54,071 bases of DNA, taken from NCBI GenBank assembly GCA_012518015.1, contig JAAYTM010000028.1:1-54071 (forward strand). The letters run 5' to 3'. This document shows, in pieces, positions 9,042 to 18,079 of the stretch; the stretch's first letter is position 1, and each line of letters begins with the position of its first letter. Below the pieces are notes generated by a model. It searched no databases and had not been told where the DNA came from. It worked only from the letters and a program-made list of their open reading frames with translations. Origin of the DNA: Synergistaceae bacterium. Lineage in GTDB: Bacteria > Synergistota > Synergistia > Synergistales > Acetomicrobiaceae. The translations under genes were made by a program, and so were the position numbers.

Positions 9042-9891
9042 AAGCACCGTCAGTAGCTTGCTTGAAAGGATGGGAGCCGTTGTTGTAGATGCTGACAAGA
9101 TAGTAAGGCAAATATGGACAAGGCCCGAAATAATAGAGGCGGCAAGCAAACGCTGGGGGAAGGATATATTGGATGAAAATGATCGCATACTACCACATGT
9201 CGTGGCCTCTAAGGCTTTTTATGACGAGACGGAGTATAAATGGTTGTGCGAACTGATTCATCCTTCGGTCATGGTGGAGATGGAAAAGGCGTTATCGGGC
9301 GATAATGGCCTAAAAGTTTTTGAGATACCTTTACTTTTTGAGGTTGGCAAACCTGAGTGGGTAGACTTTGTGGTTTACGTGACCGCTTCTAAAGAAGTAA
9401 GATCAAAAAGAAACCTTATAAGAGGTTTAGACGAAAAGGCCATAGCCTTGAGGGAAAGGTGGCTTTTGCCGGCCGAGGAAAAAAAGAAAATGTCAGATTG
9501 GGTTATAGAAAACGACGGTGACCTGCAATCTTTGAGGGAAAAGGTAGATGCCTTGGGAGATCTTCTTTTAAAGCTTGCCTATCCAATAATGGTTTCAGTA
9601 ACCTGTGGAGGAGAAGAAGAAGCCGTTAATATTGCAAGAGAATGCATTGAAAAAAAGCTAGCCGCGTGTGCCAACATCCATCCCGCAAGAAGCATCTATC
9701 TATGGCAAGAAAATGTTGAAGATGAAGAGGAATGGGAGGTCAGTCTTAAATCTCTTCAATGCAGATTATATCCCTTAAGAAAAACTATCTTGGAAAAGCA
9801 CAGCTATGACACACCTGTTATTCTGGTTCATCCCTTGAAATGGGTGAACCCCAAAGCTTTGCTGTGGCTTAAGGGGGTTTTGGGTATTTGA
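9001..9891 (+). CDS. coaE: Dephospho-CoA kinase fused to a CutA-like domain
   Basis: The N-terminal part (about residues 1-195) is dephospho-CoA kinase, the last step of coenzyme A synthesis: P-loop GLTGDIGAGKSTV, DADKIVRQIW, the HPSV motif and the FEIPLLFEVG segment. From about residue 198 the chain becomes a CutA1 domain (about 98 residues): MVSVTCGGEEEAVNIAREC, LAACANIHP, SIYLWQ and YDTPVILVHPLKWVNP match the trimeric CutA fold once linked to copper tolerance. No stop or start separates the halves. The ATG overlaps pcrA by 41 bases and the stop overlaps the next gene by 4. The family calls are firm; what the fusion means is unknown. Confidence 0.9.
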   Translation: MLVIGLTGDIGAGKSTVSSLLERMGAVVVDADKIVRQIWTRPEIIEAASKRWGKDILDENDRILPHVVASKAFYDETEYKWLCELIHPSVMVEMEKALSGDNGLKVFEIPLLFEVGKPEWVDFVVYVTASKEVRSKRNLIRGLDEKAIALRERWLLPAEEKKKMSDWVIENDGDLQSLREKVDALGDLLLKLAYPIMVSVTCGGEEEAVNIARECIEKKLAACANIHPARSIYLWQENVEDEEEWEVSLKSLQCRLYPLRKTILEKHSYDTPVILVHPLKWVNPKALLWLKGVLGI

Positions 9892-12518
9892 AGGTAATCA
9901 CTACTCACATCGGAGCGGATTTTGATTCGCTCGCGAGCATGATAGCTGCTGCAAAGTTATATCCGGGAGCGGTTCCCTGCTTTTCGGGCTCGGCATCGAG
10001 AAACGTCAGGGACTACTTAAAACGCTATCAGAGCAGATATAAAGTTCTAACCCCCCGCAAGGTAAAGATGGACGAGGTTACGACCTTGATAGTCGTAGAT
10101 ACCCGTTCTGCGTCGCGCATAGGACCCTTCGCGGCACTTGTTGGAAAAAAAGACGTGACGATTCATGTATATGATCACCATCCCGGCGACGTATTAGATG
10201 AGTTGCCAGCTTCTTATAGCAGGGTGGAAGTCCTAGGGGCATGTACGACTTTGCTCGTTGAGGTCATTCTGGAAAGAGGGATAGCAATCTCCCCTCACGA
10301 GGCTACTCTTTTTGCCATGGGTATATATGAAGATTCGGGAGCTTTGACCTTTGGAAGTACTTGCAGGAAAGATTACGAAATTATCGCCACATTAAGGGAA
10401 TTAGGAGCCGATATGACCCAAATTCCCATTTTCGTTGAGCAATCCCTCACGTCGGCCGAGAAGCAGTTATTAAACGAACTTATAGACAATTCATGGGAAA
10501 GGTACATAAATGGGGCTAAAGTTGTCCTATCTGCCTTAAACGCAACTCGATACGTTGAGGGCTTATCTTTATTTGCGCATCGCTTGCGCGACTACTTTGA
10601 CGCAGATGTTGCTGTATGCGTCGTTTCCATGGGGCAAAGAACCTATATAGTTGCAAGAAGCAAAGAGGAAATCTTAAATGTGTCCGACTTTTTGGCGCAG
10701 TGGGGAGGGGGAGGACATCCTCAGGCCGCATCAGTGACACTTGAACGTACCAATCCTTATATTTTAATAAAGGAAGTCGAAGATAAGTTAGCCCGAGATA
10801 TCAAGCCCCTTTTAACGGTGGCCAGCGTTATGACAAGCCCCGTAATGGCCATAGATCCTGATCTTCAGGTGGATGAGGCTTATAAGCTCATGATTCGCTA
10901 CGGTCATTCGGGATTGCCCATTGTTCAAGATGGCAATCTCATAGGCATCATAACCCGTAAAGACCTGGATAAGGCACATCTTCATGGCTTTGGCAGTGCC
11001 AAAGTGCGGGAATTTATGACCGAAGGAGTCATCACCGTTCATCCTGAAGCGTCTGTTTCAGAGGCCCATAGGCTGATGGTATTTCACAACATAGGTCGCC
11101 TGCCCGTTAAAGAAAACGGCTTGCTTGTGGGCATTATAACCAGGACTGACTTACTTCGGGCACTTTATCCCATTTCTGTGCCCCCTGAGGAAAGGTCTCT
11201 GGGGTCCGTTCTTCCTTGGACAGAAGATGTTTCAGAGCTCATGGCGCAAAGACTATCGCCGTGGATTACTCAAACTCTCAGGCGCTTGGGCAAGCGCGCA
11301 GAAGAAATGTCACTTAAGGCCTACGTTGTGGGTGGTTTTGTGAGGGACTTATTATTGGGCAAGGAAAACCAAGACCTGGACATCGTAATTGAGGGCGACG
11401 CGATCTCTTTTATCAAATCGTGGGAAACCGATGGCTGCACGGTCGCTGTGCATGAGCGCTATAGGACAGGAACAATAGTTTTTCCTGGGAATAAGAAAGT
11501 TGATGTCGCCACAGCTCGCAGAGAATTTTACGAATATCCCGTTGCACTGCCCAAGGTTGTAGGCGATAGCCTGAAACATGATCTTTACAGGAGGGATTTT
11601 ACGGTCAATTCCATGGCCATATCTATTAACGAAACTTCATGGGGCACATTGATCGATTATTTTGGTGGACGGCGAGACCTTCAAGAAAGACAGTTGCGCG
11701 TTTTGCATAATTTAAGTTTCGTTGAAGATCCCACTCGAGTTTTGAGAGGTCTTAGGTTAAAACACAGGCTTGGTTTTGAATTCGAGGATAACACCTACAG
11801 GTTAATAATGAGTGCTGTCAAAGGTGGATTGCTAGGGCTACTTTCTGGTACCAGAGTTAAAAATGAGCTCAAACTGATCTTTCTTGAGGAGAAGGTTTAT
11901 CCAATCGTGCTTGAAATGGTACGACTTGGGATCTTTGAAGCTTTGTTCCCTGGGATTAAGATAGATCGCAATTGCCTTCGAATTGTCCGCAGATTGTCTT
12001 TCTTTATGCGCCGCCTTCGCTACGATTTGCCCCATATGGAAGAAAAGGTTTGGTTGGCCTTTCTGGCGGCGATAATTTTTTCATCGGTAGAATGGGTGCA
12101 AAACGCGACGCTTGATAAACTTCATTTGTCCAAATTGGACAGAGAGATTATAGAAAAGGCTTTAGATGATCTTGGAACCGCGGAAAACGCCATTGGAGGA
12201 CGGGGCATGAGAAGCCACGATGAGATTTATCTTTTCTTGGCAGATGTACCTTATGTGACTGCACTTTTCTGGGCTGCAGCTACGGAACAATGGCGCGTTA
12301 GGAGGAGAATTTTGCTGTTTCTGACGCGGCTTCACAGAGTACATCCTATACTTATGGGAAGAGATTTGGTAGAGTTAGGCTATCCCAGAGGTCCCATAAT
12401 TGGAAAGATACTAGACGAGCTTTTACGGGCTCGACTTAGAGGGGAAGTTGAAACTAGGGAGGACGAAATCAAATGGGTGAAAAAGCGCTATCCGTTGTAT
12501 GCTTTAAAGAAAGGGTAA
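9888..12518 (+). CDS. DHH phosphoesterase - CBS pair - tRNA nucleotidyltransferase fusion
   Basis: 876-residue multidomain protein. Residues about 1-305: DHH/DHHA1 phosphoesterase (GADFDSLAS, VYDHHPGD, GIYEDSGALTFGST, GGGGHPQAASVTL). About 315-430: two CBS domains (VMTSPVMAIDPDLQVDEA, GHSGLPIVQDGNLIGIITR and a second copy), usually adenosine-nucleotide sensors. About 465-876: class II nucleotidyltransferase with GGFVRDLLLG, the DLDIVIEGD catalytic aspartates, RRDFTVNSMA and DPTRVLRGLRLKHRLGF. It probably adds CCA, or only CC or A, to tRNA 3' ends. This architecture is known from Aquifex and other deep-branching bacteria, where CC and A addition may be split. TTG start in a TTGA overlap with the previous stop. 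Confidence 0.88.
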   Translation: MKVITTHIGADFDSLASMIAAAKLYPGAVPCFSGSASRNVRDYLKRYQSRYKVLTPRKVKMDEVTTLIVVDTRSASRIGPFAALVGKKDVTIHVYDHHPGDVLDELPASYSRVEVLGACTTLLVEVILERGIAISPHEATLFAMGIYEDSGALTFGSTCRKDYEIIATLRELGADMTQIPIFVEQSLTSAEKQLLNELIDNSWERYINGAKVVLSALNATRYVEGLSLFAHRLRDYFDADVAVCVVSMGQRTYIVARSKEEILNVSDFLAQWGGGGHPQAASVTLERTNPYILIKEVEDKLARDIKPLLTVASVMTSPVMAIDPDLQVDEAYKLMIRYGHSGLPIVQDGNLIGIITRKDLDKAHLHGFGSAKVREFMTEGVITVHPEASVSEAHRLMVFHNIGRLPVKENGLLVGIITRTDLLRALYPISVPPEERSLGSVLPWTEDVSELMAQRLSPWITQTLRRLGKRAEEMSLKAYVVGGFVRDLLLGKENQDLDIVIEGDAISFIKSWETDGCTVAVHERYRTGTIVFPGNKKVDVATARREFYEYPVALPKVVGDSLKHDLYRRDFTVNSMAISINETSWGTLIDYFGGRRDLQERQLRVLHNLSFVEDPTRVLRGLRLKHRLGFEFEDNTYRLIMSAVKGGLLGLLSGTRVKNELKLIFLEEKVYPIVLEMVRLGIFEALFPGIKIDRNCLRIVRRLSFFMRRLRYDLPHMEEKVWLAFLAAIIFSSVEWVQNATLDKLHLSKLDREIIEKALDDLGTAENAIGGRGMRSHDEIYLFLADVPYVTALFWAAATEQWRVRRRILLFLTRLHRVHPILMGRDLVELGYPRGPIIGKILDELLRARLRGEVETREDEIKWVKKRYPLYALKKG

Positions 12519-12522
12519 AGAT

Positions 12523-13128
12523 ATGATGGGATTTCCAAACTGGGTAGATCTTCTGTTGAGCTTGCCGGCCGTATTGTGGGCCATCACTTTTCACGAATAT
12601 TGCCACGGTTATGTGGCCTATAAATTGGGCGATGATACCCCCTTGAAATCGGGGCGTCTCACTTTGAACCCTTTAGCGCACTTAGACCCCATCGGAGCGC
12701 TCATGCTTCTCATATTTCGATTTGGTTGGGCAAAGCCCGTACCCATCAGCACTAGGAACTTTAAAAACCCAAGAAGAGATCTTGCCCTTGTCTCGCTTGC
12801 CGGTGCTGCTGGCAACTTAATCACGGCTATCGTTTGTGCCTTGATCGTCAGGTTGTTTCCCGCCATATTTTTTAGGAATTTTGCCCTTTCAAGATTTATA
12901 TTACTCATGATCATGATCAACGTAGGGCTAGCGGTATTTAATTTGCTTCCCATACCACCCCTTGATGGCTCAAGGATCCTTTACGTCTTTTTGCCCCCTA
13001 AGGCAATGAAGGTTTATCTTTATCTTGAACGGTACGGCGTTTTGATAATACTGGTTTTAGTTATGCTGGGCGTTATTCAAGCGATTATGACGCCCGTGAT
13101 CATGGCTATATTTCGGATCATGTTATAA
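12523..13128 (+). CDS. Site-2 protease family M50 zinc metalloprotease
   Basis: Integral membrane protease of the small YwhC/SpoIVFB-like branch (201 residues, about 5-6 membrane helices). The zinc motif HEYCH is at about residues 24-28. NPLAHLDPIG and the third motif NLLPIPPLDGSRIL, with the aspartate ligand, are present. No PDZ or CBS domain is attached. It starts 4 bases after the tRNA nucleotidyltransferase stop, so it is in the same operon. The substrate is not predictable from sequence. Confidence 0.9.
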   Translation: MMGFPNWVDLLLSLPAVLWAITFHEYCHGYVAYKLGDDTPLKSGRLTLNPLAHLDPIGALMLLIFRFGWAKPVPISTRNFKNPRRDLALVSLAGAAGNLITAIVCALIVRLFPAIFFRNFALSRFILLMIMINVGLAVFNLLPIPPLDGSRILYVFLPPKAMKVYLYLERYGVLIILVLVMLGVIQAIMTPVIMAIFRIML

Positions 13129-13161
13129 TAAATTGAAACTTATTTTTATAAGAGGTTTAAT

Positions 13162-13941
13162 ATGAGAATATTAGTCACCAATGATGATGGTGTTCTCTCC
13201 CGTGGGATAATAGTTTTAGCCACCTTTTTGCAAAGTGGAGGGCATGAGGTCATCGTCGTAGCTCCCGAGAGACAGCATAGCAGCGGAGGGCACGCCCTAA
13301 CCTTGCATCGTCCCTTGAGATTGTGGCAAGTGAGCAATGGTCCCTATCCGTCAGGAATTGTTGTTTACGCTTGCAATGGGACGCCTGCTGACAGCGTAGT
13401 GCTCGGACTCGAAGAGTTAGATCCTTCCGTAGAACTTGTATGTTCGGGAATAAACATTGGTCCAAATTTGGGCGATGATCTAACATATTCCGGGACTGTT
13501 GCAGCTGCTATGGAAGGGGTAGTGCTCGGACGCCCTTCTATAGCCTTTTCTCTGGACTGTGAAGACGAAGAAAGCGCTAATTTCAGTACCGCTGGTATGG
13601 TTTCGCTGAAATTAATCCAGTGGCTTCAAAGTCATCCCTTGGGTAAAGGGTTGCTTTTAAACGTCAATATTCCGAATAAAGATGCAAAAGCCATTTCTGG
13701 GCTTAAGGTCACTAAAAAAGGCCTTAGAATATACGAGGGAAAGGTCAGTAAATTACGAGACCCGCATGGCAGAGTCTATTATTGGATAGCAGGCAAACCG
13801 GCAGATCAACTCATTGAGGGTACCGACGTTTGGGCAGTGGCAAATGGCTATGTTTCGATTACGCCGGTGCATTTGGACATGACTCATTACCCTTCTTTGC
13901 AAAAATTGAAGAATGAAGGACTGGAGGAAGTGATGTTATAA
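13162..13941 (+). CDS. surE: 5'/3'-nucleotidase SurE
   Basis: Metal-dependent nucleoside-monophosphate phosphatase of the survival-protein E family (259 residues). The N-terminal MRILVTNDDGVLSRGI contains the two metal-binding aspartates. VVAPERQHSSGGHALTL, CNGTPADSV and SGINIGPNLGDDLTYSGTVAAAMEG complete the active site. AAGAGG precedes the ATG. It lies directly in front of the archease-rtcB pair (no spacer to archease), a context compatible with RNA end metabolism, though that link is inference. Confidence 0.95.
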   Translation: MRILVTNDDGVLSRGIIVLATFLQSGGHEVIVVAPERQHSSGGHALTLHRPLRLWQVSNGPYPSGIVVYACNGTPADSVVLGLEELDPSVELVCSGINIGPNLGDDLTYSGTVAAAMEGVVLGRPSIAFSLDCEDEESANFSTAGMVSLKLIQWLQSHPLGKGLLLNVNIPNKDAKAISGLKVTKKGLRIYEGKVSKLRDPHGRVYYWIAGKPADQLIEGTDVWAVANGYVSITPVHLDMTHYPSLQKLKNEGLEEVML

Positions 13942-14355
13942 ATGCCGTGGGTGGAGTTGCCTCATACTGCGGATGCCGGCTTAGAAATAAAAGCTTCAGA
14001 CGCCGAGAGTCTGATAACGGAATCGGCCAAGGCGCTGTATTCTTTTATATTCGGCGAATTTTTGGAAACTTCAAAGTCACAGTCTGGCGAAGAATACGTT
14101 GTAGAACTTGATTGCATCGATCTACTCGAGCTTTTCGTGTCTTGGCTGAATGAACTTCTTTTTATATATGAGGTTAAAGGGAAGATATTTTTGCCCGAGA
14201 ATGTAGAAATTGACTTGCAGGGTGTTAAGCTTCTTGCGAGGGGAACACTGCAAGATGCGCCTCGCCCCGTAAGGGCAGTTAAGGCCGTGACTTACGGAGG
14301 TGCCGAGATCAAGAGTGAACCAATATGGAAATTTAGAGTGTATCTCGACCTGTAA
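13942..14355 (+). CDS. Archease, RtcB cofactor
   Basis: Archease family protein (137 residues) that promotes guanylylation and multiple turnover of the RNA ligase RtcB. WVELPHTADAGLEIKASD at the N-terminus carries the conserved (E)HTADxG(I/L) metal motif. LLELFVSWLNELLFIYE and the PVRAVKAVTYGGAEI end are characteristic. The ATG follows the surE stop directly and rtcB begins 18 bases after its stop, so partner genes are adjacent. Confidence 0.93.
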   Translation: MPWVELPHTADAGLEIKASDAESLITESAKALYSFIFGEFLETSKSQSGEEYVVELDCIDLLELFVSWLNELLFIYEVKGKIFLPENVEIDLQGVKLLARGTLQDAPRPVRAVKAVTYGGAEIKSEPIWKFRVYLDL

Positions 14356-14373
14356 AAAGGAGGTGTTTCCACT

Positions 14374-15801
14374 ATGGCGTTAAAGAGATTGGATCACGTC
14401 AGGTGGATGTTGGAAAAGGATTTCAAGGCCGGGATGAGAGTCACAGGGCTCATATACGGAGACTCCTACATAATCCAGGGTTTGGAAGAGGAAGGAGCTT
14501 TGGAGCAAGTTGCAAACGTGGCATGCTTGCCCGGAATTTTAAAGCACAGCTACGCTATGCCAGACATTCACTGGGGATACGGGTTTCCTATAGGTGGAGT
14601 TGCAGCCTTTTCTATGGAAGAGGGAATCATTTCCCCTGGAGGGGTTGGTTACGACATATCCTGCGGCGTTAGGGTGATGTTGACTTTTTTAGATGAGGAT
14701 GAAGTGGCATCCCGCATAGACGAGTTAGCGGCTGCGATATTTTCCAAGGTGCCCTGCGGTGTAGGTTCCAAGGGAGCCTTGAAAATAAGCGAGGCCGAGC
14801 TGTTAGAAGTGCTAAAGCATGGGGCTGCATGGGCCGTTAAAAAAGGATACGGCGAACGGGAGGACCTTGAATGCATAGAAGATGGAGGCAAGCTTCCTCA
14901 CGCTGATCCAAGTGCCGTCTCAAGGAAGGCACTGGAAAGAGGCAAGCCTCAACTAGGTACTTTGGGTAGCGGTAACCACTTCCTTGAGATCCAGGTTATA
15001 GATGAAGTTTATGATGAAAATGTAGCAAGGCAACTCGGCTTAAATTTGGGACAAGTCACGGTGATGATTCACTGTGGCAGCCGAGGGCTGGGACACCAGG
15101 TATGCGATGATTACATAAAGGTCATGCTTAGGGCAATGAACAAGTACGGCATAAGCGTTCCCGATCGACAATTATGCTGTGCACCTTTAAAATCAGAAGA
15201 GGCGAAAAGCTACTTAGGTGCCATGCAGGCTGCAGCAAATTATGGCTTGGCCAATAGAGAGGTAATAGGCCAACTTGTAAGGGATGTATTTAGCAGGTTT
15301 TTCCCAAAAACTGACTTGAAGCTTCTTTACGATGTTAGTCACAATATAGCCCATATCGAAAAACATGAAGTTGACGGCAAGCTCATGGACGTGTGTGTTC
15401 ACAGAAAGGGCGCAACCAGAGCATTCCCTCCTGGACATCCGTCTTTACCTGAAAAGTTTCGTCAAGTTGGACAACCGGTGATAATACCGGGCAGTATGGG
15501 CACGGAAAGCTATATCCTGGTTGGAACAAAGAGGGGAATGGAAGAGTGTTTTGCTTCAACATGCCATGGCGCAGGAAGGGTGATGAGCAGAAGGTCCGCC
15601 ATGAAAGACGAACAAGCGGATACTGTTTTAAAAAGGCTTGAAGAAAAGGGCATAAAAGTTATGGCCGAACAAATAAGGACTGTAAGAGAAGAAATTCCAG
15701 AGGCTTATAAGGACGTATCGCGCGTTGTAGATGTCGTTGAAAAAGCGGGAATAAGCAGAAAAATTGCCCGAGTACGTCCTCTAGCGGTCATCAAAGGTTA
15801 A
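14374..15801 (+). CDS. rtcB: RNA-splicing ligase RtcB
   Basis: GTP- and Mn-dependent ligase joining 2',3'-cyclic phosphate or 3'-phosphate ends to 5'-OH ends of RNA, used in tRNA or rRNA repair. Seen: MPDIHWGYGFPIGGVAAF, GGVGYDISCGVRV (metal Cys), LGSGNHFLEIQ, HCGSRGLGHQV, DVSHNIAHIEKH, HRKGATRAFPPG and GSMGTESYILVG, and the C-terminal CHGAGRVMSR with the GMP-accepting histidine. Length 475 fits. AAAAGGAGGTG sits 7-8 bases before the ATG. It is paired with archease; no RtcA or RtcR is present, so stress control of the sigma54 type is not indicated. Confidence 0.96.
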   Translation: MALKRLDHVRWMLEKDFKAGMRVTGLIYGDSYIIQGLEEEGALEQVANVACLPGILKHSYAMPDIHWGYGFPIGGVAAFSMEEGIISPGGVGYDISCGVRVMLTFLDEDEVASRIDELAAAIFSKVPCGVGSKGALKISEAELLEVLKHGAAWAVKKGYGEREDLECIEDGGKLPHADPSAVSRKALERGKPQLGTLGSGNHFLEIQVIDEVYDENVARQLGLNLGQVTVMIHCGSRGLGHQVCDDYIKVMLRAMNKYGISVPDRQLCCAPLKSEEAKSYLGAMQAAANYGLANREVIGQLVRDVFSRFFPKTDLKLLYDVSHNIAHIEKHEVDGKLMDVCVHRKGATRAFPPGHPSLPEKFRQVGQPVIIPGSMGTESYILVGTKRGMEECFASTCHGAGRVMSRRSAMKDEQADTVLKRLEEKGIKVMAEQIRTVREEIPEAYKDVSRVVDVVEKAGISRKIARVRPLAVIKG

Positions 15802-15843
15802 AGTGCGTAAAATCATTGAATAATCGCATTTAAGAAATACAGA

Positions 15844-15883
15844 GACGAGGCCAAAGAATGGCTTTCATTGGCCTCGTCTTTTA
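15844..15883 (+). terminator. Terminator after rtcB
   Basis: Perfect arms GACGAGGCCA (15844-15853) and TGGCCTCGTC (15869-15878) followed by TTTTA. A-rich flanks are weak on the other side, so it is mainly a plus-strand terminator. Confidence 0.85.
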
Positions 15884-15914
15884 AATTCATATTTCTAGCC
15901 CTTACTTAAGGAAC

Positions 15915-16370
15915 TTAAGGATTTTTCTTTCCTGTTAGCTCGTCGACCTTAATTTTCCAGACCAATACGCGATCCAACATGGCCTTGGAAAATTCAAATC
16001 GCTCGGAAGTGTAGTGTCCCATGAAGGTTTCAAGAGCCTTTGTTTTTTCGGCTACATCTTCGACGAATTCCACGACACCCGATCCCATAACGCTGCGATA
16101 ATGAGTTGTCCAATCACATGATCTCGATCCCTCTATTATTTCCCATTGTGGAACTATGCAAAATGAAACCTGAGGGTTTTGTTTGGCAAATTCCACCTTT
16201 TTCCCCTCTCGAGCAGAATGAAGATAAAGATATCCGCTTTGCCATGCGTAATGCATGGGCACCACATAGGGTTCGTTTTCTTTGCAAAGAGCCAAATAGC
16301 AAACTTTCCCCTCTTTTAAGATTTCTTCAATTTGTTTTGCATCGGTTATTTCGCGATCTTTCCTTCTCAA
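15915..16370 (-). CDS. Pyridoxamine 5'-phosphate oxidase-like flavin-binding protein
   Basis: 151-residue split-barrel FMN-binding protein of the PNPOx-like/NimA group. It begins REITDAKQIEEILKEGKVCYLAL, followed by EPYVVPMHYAWQSGYLYLHSAREGKKVEF, the typical flavin-binding strand pattern of these small proteins, and SVMGSGVVEFVED. The start is a TTG with AAGGAGGG about 7 bases before it. Members include nitroimidazole resistance proteins and F420 or heme-binding oxidoreductases; the substrate is unknown here. It is separated by 34 bases from the gamma-glutamyltransferase gene upstream on the same strand and may be its operon partner. Confidence 0.82.
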   Translation of the reverse strand: MRRKDREITDAKQIEEILKEGKVCYLALCKENEPYVVPMHYAWQSGYLYLHSAREGKKVEFAKQNPQVSFCIVPQWEIIEGSRSCDWTTHYRSVMGSGVVEFVEDVAEKTKALETFMGHYTSERFEFSKAMLDRVLVWKIKVDELTGKKNP

Positions 16371-16404
16371 AGCAGTCCCTCCTTCTTGTACCTGAAAGGT
16401 TTAG

Positions 16405-18012
16405 TTACCAAACGGCAATGTGTCCGTCAGTTCGAGGTTCTGTAGCACAGCAATAAGTCCCGTGCTCTGTCTTCCATATTATTTGACCTCTACCGAAGGA
16501 GTGGTGCTCCAACTCCACTTTCACGTCGTGTCCTATTCTGGACAAAGCCGCCGGAATGTTTTCGGGTGTTCCGTATTCTATCGATACCACGTTGTCTTTG
16601 ATCCACTGCCAGCGCGGTGCATCCAATGCCTCTTGAGGGTTAAGATGGAAATCCAGTAAATTTGCCAGAACTTGCACATGAGCTTGAGGTTGCATGTATC
16701 CTCCCATGATTCCAAAGGGCCCGATGGGCGATCCGTTTTTTGTTAAAAATCCCGGAATGATCGTATGATAAGGGCGCTTTCGGGGGGCAAGGGCGTTAGG
16801 GTGTTTAGGGTCTAAAACGAAGCAATGCCCTCTATTGTGTAATGCAATTCCGGTGCCCGGCACTACAAGACCAGACCCAAATCCCATGTAGTTGCTTTGA
16901 ATGTAAGAAACCATGTTGCCTTCCTCGTCGGCTGTAGCGAGGTACACTGTATTGCTTTCTGGGACGATACCTGGACCATAAATCTTAGCTTTTTCGCTTA
17001 TTTCAGTTCTCCTTTTTTGGCCGTAGTCTTCGGATAATAGCTTAGTTATAGGTATATGAGAATAACTGGGGTCTCCTATTAGTGACAAACCATCGGCAAA
17101 GGCCAGCTTAATGGCCTCTATTTGAAGGTGATAAGATCTGGGATCCTCTTTGTAGATCATTTCGTATCCTTTTAGTATGTTGAGGGCAATTAAGGCTACA
17201 AGTCCCTGTCCGTTAGGAGGAAGTTCCCATACATCTATCCCCCTGTAGTTAATGTGCAGTGGCTCTACCCATTCGGGCTCGAAGGATTCAAAGTCGCTTA
17301 AATCAAAATAACCGCCGGTTTGGCGAGAGAAACGCACGATTTTTTCCGCCAGCAAACCCTTATAAAATGAATCCGCCCAAGTATCTCCTATTTCTTGTAG
17401 GGTATTTGCCATTGCTTCACATCTCCAAATCTCTCCGGGAAGGGGAGCTCGTCCAAGGGGCGCAAAGGTCTCAAACCAGTGCTGAAATACATCATCTTTT
17501 GCGACCTCTTGATACCACTCAAAACGTCTTTTCCAGTTTTTCGTCAATTCCGGGGAAAGGGGATAACCTTCCCTAGCATATTGAATGGCTGGTTTTAAAA
17601 CTTCGTTTAAAGGCAATTTGCCGAAGCGCTTTACTAGGGTGGCCCAGGCTGCTGGAACACCGGGGACGGTAACGGCGGGCCAACCGATGGGAGGGATTTC
17701 ATCATATCCCTCGCTTTTTAGTTTTTCGATAGAAATGTTCTTTGACGCAGGGCCGCTGGAATTTAGGCCGTATAATTTATTGTCAATGCAAACTATACAA
17801 AAAGCATCCCCGCCTATGCCATTAGAAGCCGGTTCTACGACGGTCAGACATGCGGCTGTAGCTACTGCAGCGTCTACGGCATTCCCGCCTTTCTTTAAGA
17901 TCTCAAGTCCAGCCTCAGCTGCTAAAGGCTGTCCAGTTGCGACCGCCCCTTTTTTGGCGAATACGAGGTTTCGCCGTGACGGATATTTATGTGAATAAGG
18001 ATCAAACCACAT
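16405..18012 (-). CDS. Gamma-glutamyltransferase family protein
   Basis: Ntn-hydrolase of the gamma-glutamyltranspeptidase family (535 residues from the ATG chosen because GAGGTG lies 6-7 bases upstream; the track starts three codons earlier at a GTG inside that site). Seen: GGNAVDAAVATAACLTVVEPASNGIGGDAF, the self-cleavage region around SNTVYLATADEEGNMVSYIQSNY with the nucleophile threonine candidate, and the MGGYMQPQAHVQV segment. No signal peptide is visible, so a cytoplasmic YwrD-like hydrolase or acylase is more likely than a periplasmic glutathione-degrading enzyme. It diverges from the methyltransferase at 18080. Confidence 0.85.
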   Translation of the reverse strand: MWFDPYSHKYPSRRNLVFAKKGAVATGQPLAAEAGLEILKKGGNAVDAAVATAACLTVVEPASNGIGGDAFCIVCIDNKLYGLNSSGPASKNISIEKLKSEGYDEIPPIGWPAVTVPGVPAAWATLVKRFGKLPLNEVLKPAIQYAREGYPLSPELTKNWKRRFEWYQEVAKDDVFQHWFETFAPLGRAPLPGEIWRCEAMANTLQEIGDTWADSFYKGLLAEKIVRFSRQTGGYFDLSDFESFEPEWVEPLHINYRGIDVWELPPNGQGLVALIALNILKGYEMIYKEDPRSYHLQIEAIKLAFADGLSLIGDPSYSHIPITKLLSEDYGQKRRTEISEKAKIYGPGIVPESNTVYLATADEEGNMVSYIQSNYMGFGSGLVVPGTGIALHNRGHCFVLDPKHPNALAPRKRPYHTIIPGFLTKNGSPIGPFGIMGGYMQPQAHVQVLANLLDFHLNPQEALDAPRWQWIKDNVVSIEYGTPENIPAALSRIGHDVKVELEHHSFGRGQIIWKTEHGTYCCATEPRTDGHIAVW

Positions 18013-18039
18013 AAAAATCACCTCGCATGGTATATTTTA

Positions 18040-18055
18040 ATTAGTATAAACTAAT
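18040..18055. promoter_or_regulatory. Inverted repeat between divergent genes
   Basis: ATTAGT-ATAA-ACTAAT lies midway between the divergent gamma-glutamyltransferase and methyltransferase starts. It could be an operator, but it is AT-rich and short. Confidence 0.25.
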
Positions 18056-18079
18056 ATTCGAAAAGGGGGGTGATGTAAA

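Noticed and set aside
17585-17998. 137-residue plus-strand ORF
   Set aside because: Antisense to the conserved N-terminal region of the gamma-glutamyltransferase gene.
18040-18055. ATTAGT-ATAA-ACTAAT as a strong operator
   Set aside because: Short and AT-rich in an AT-rich intergenic gap; kept only as a low-confidence feature.
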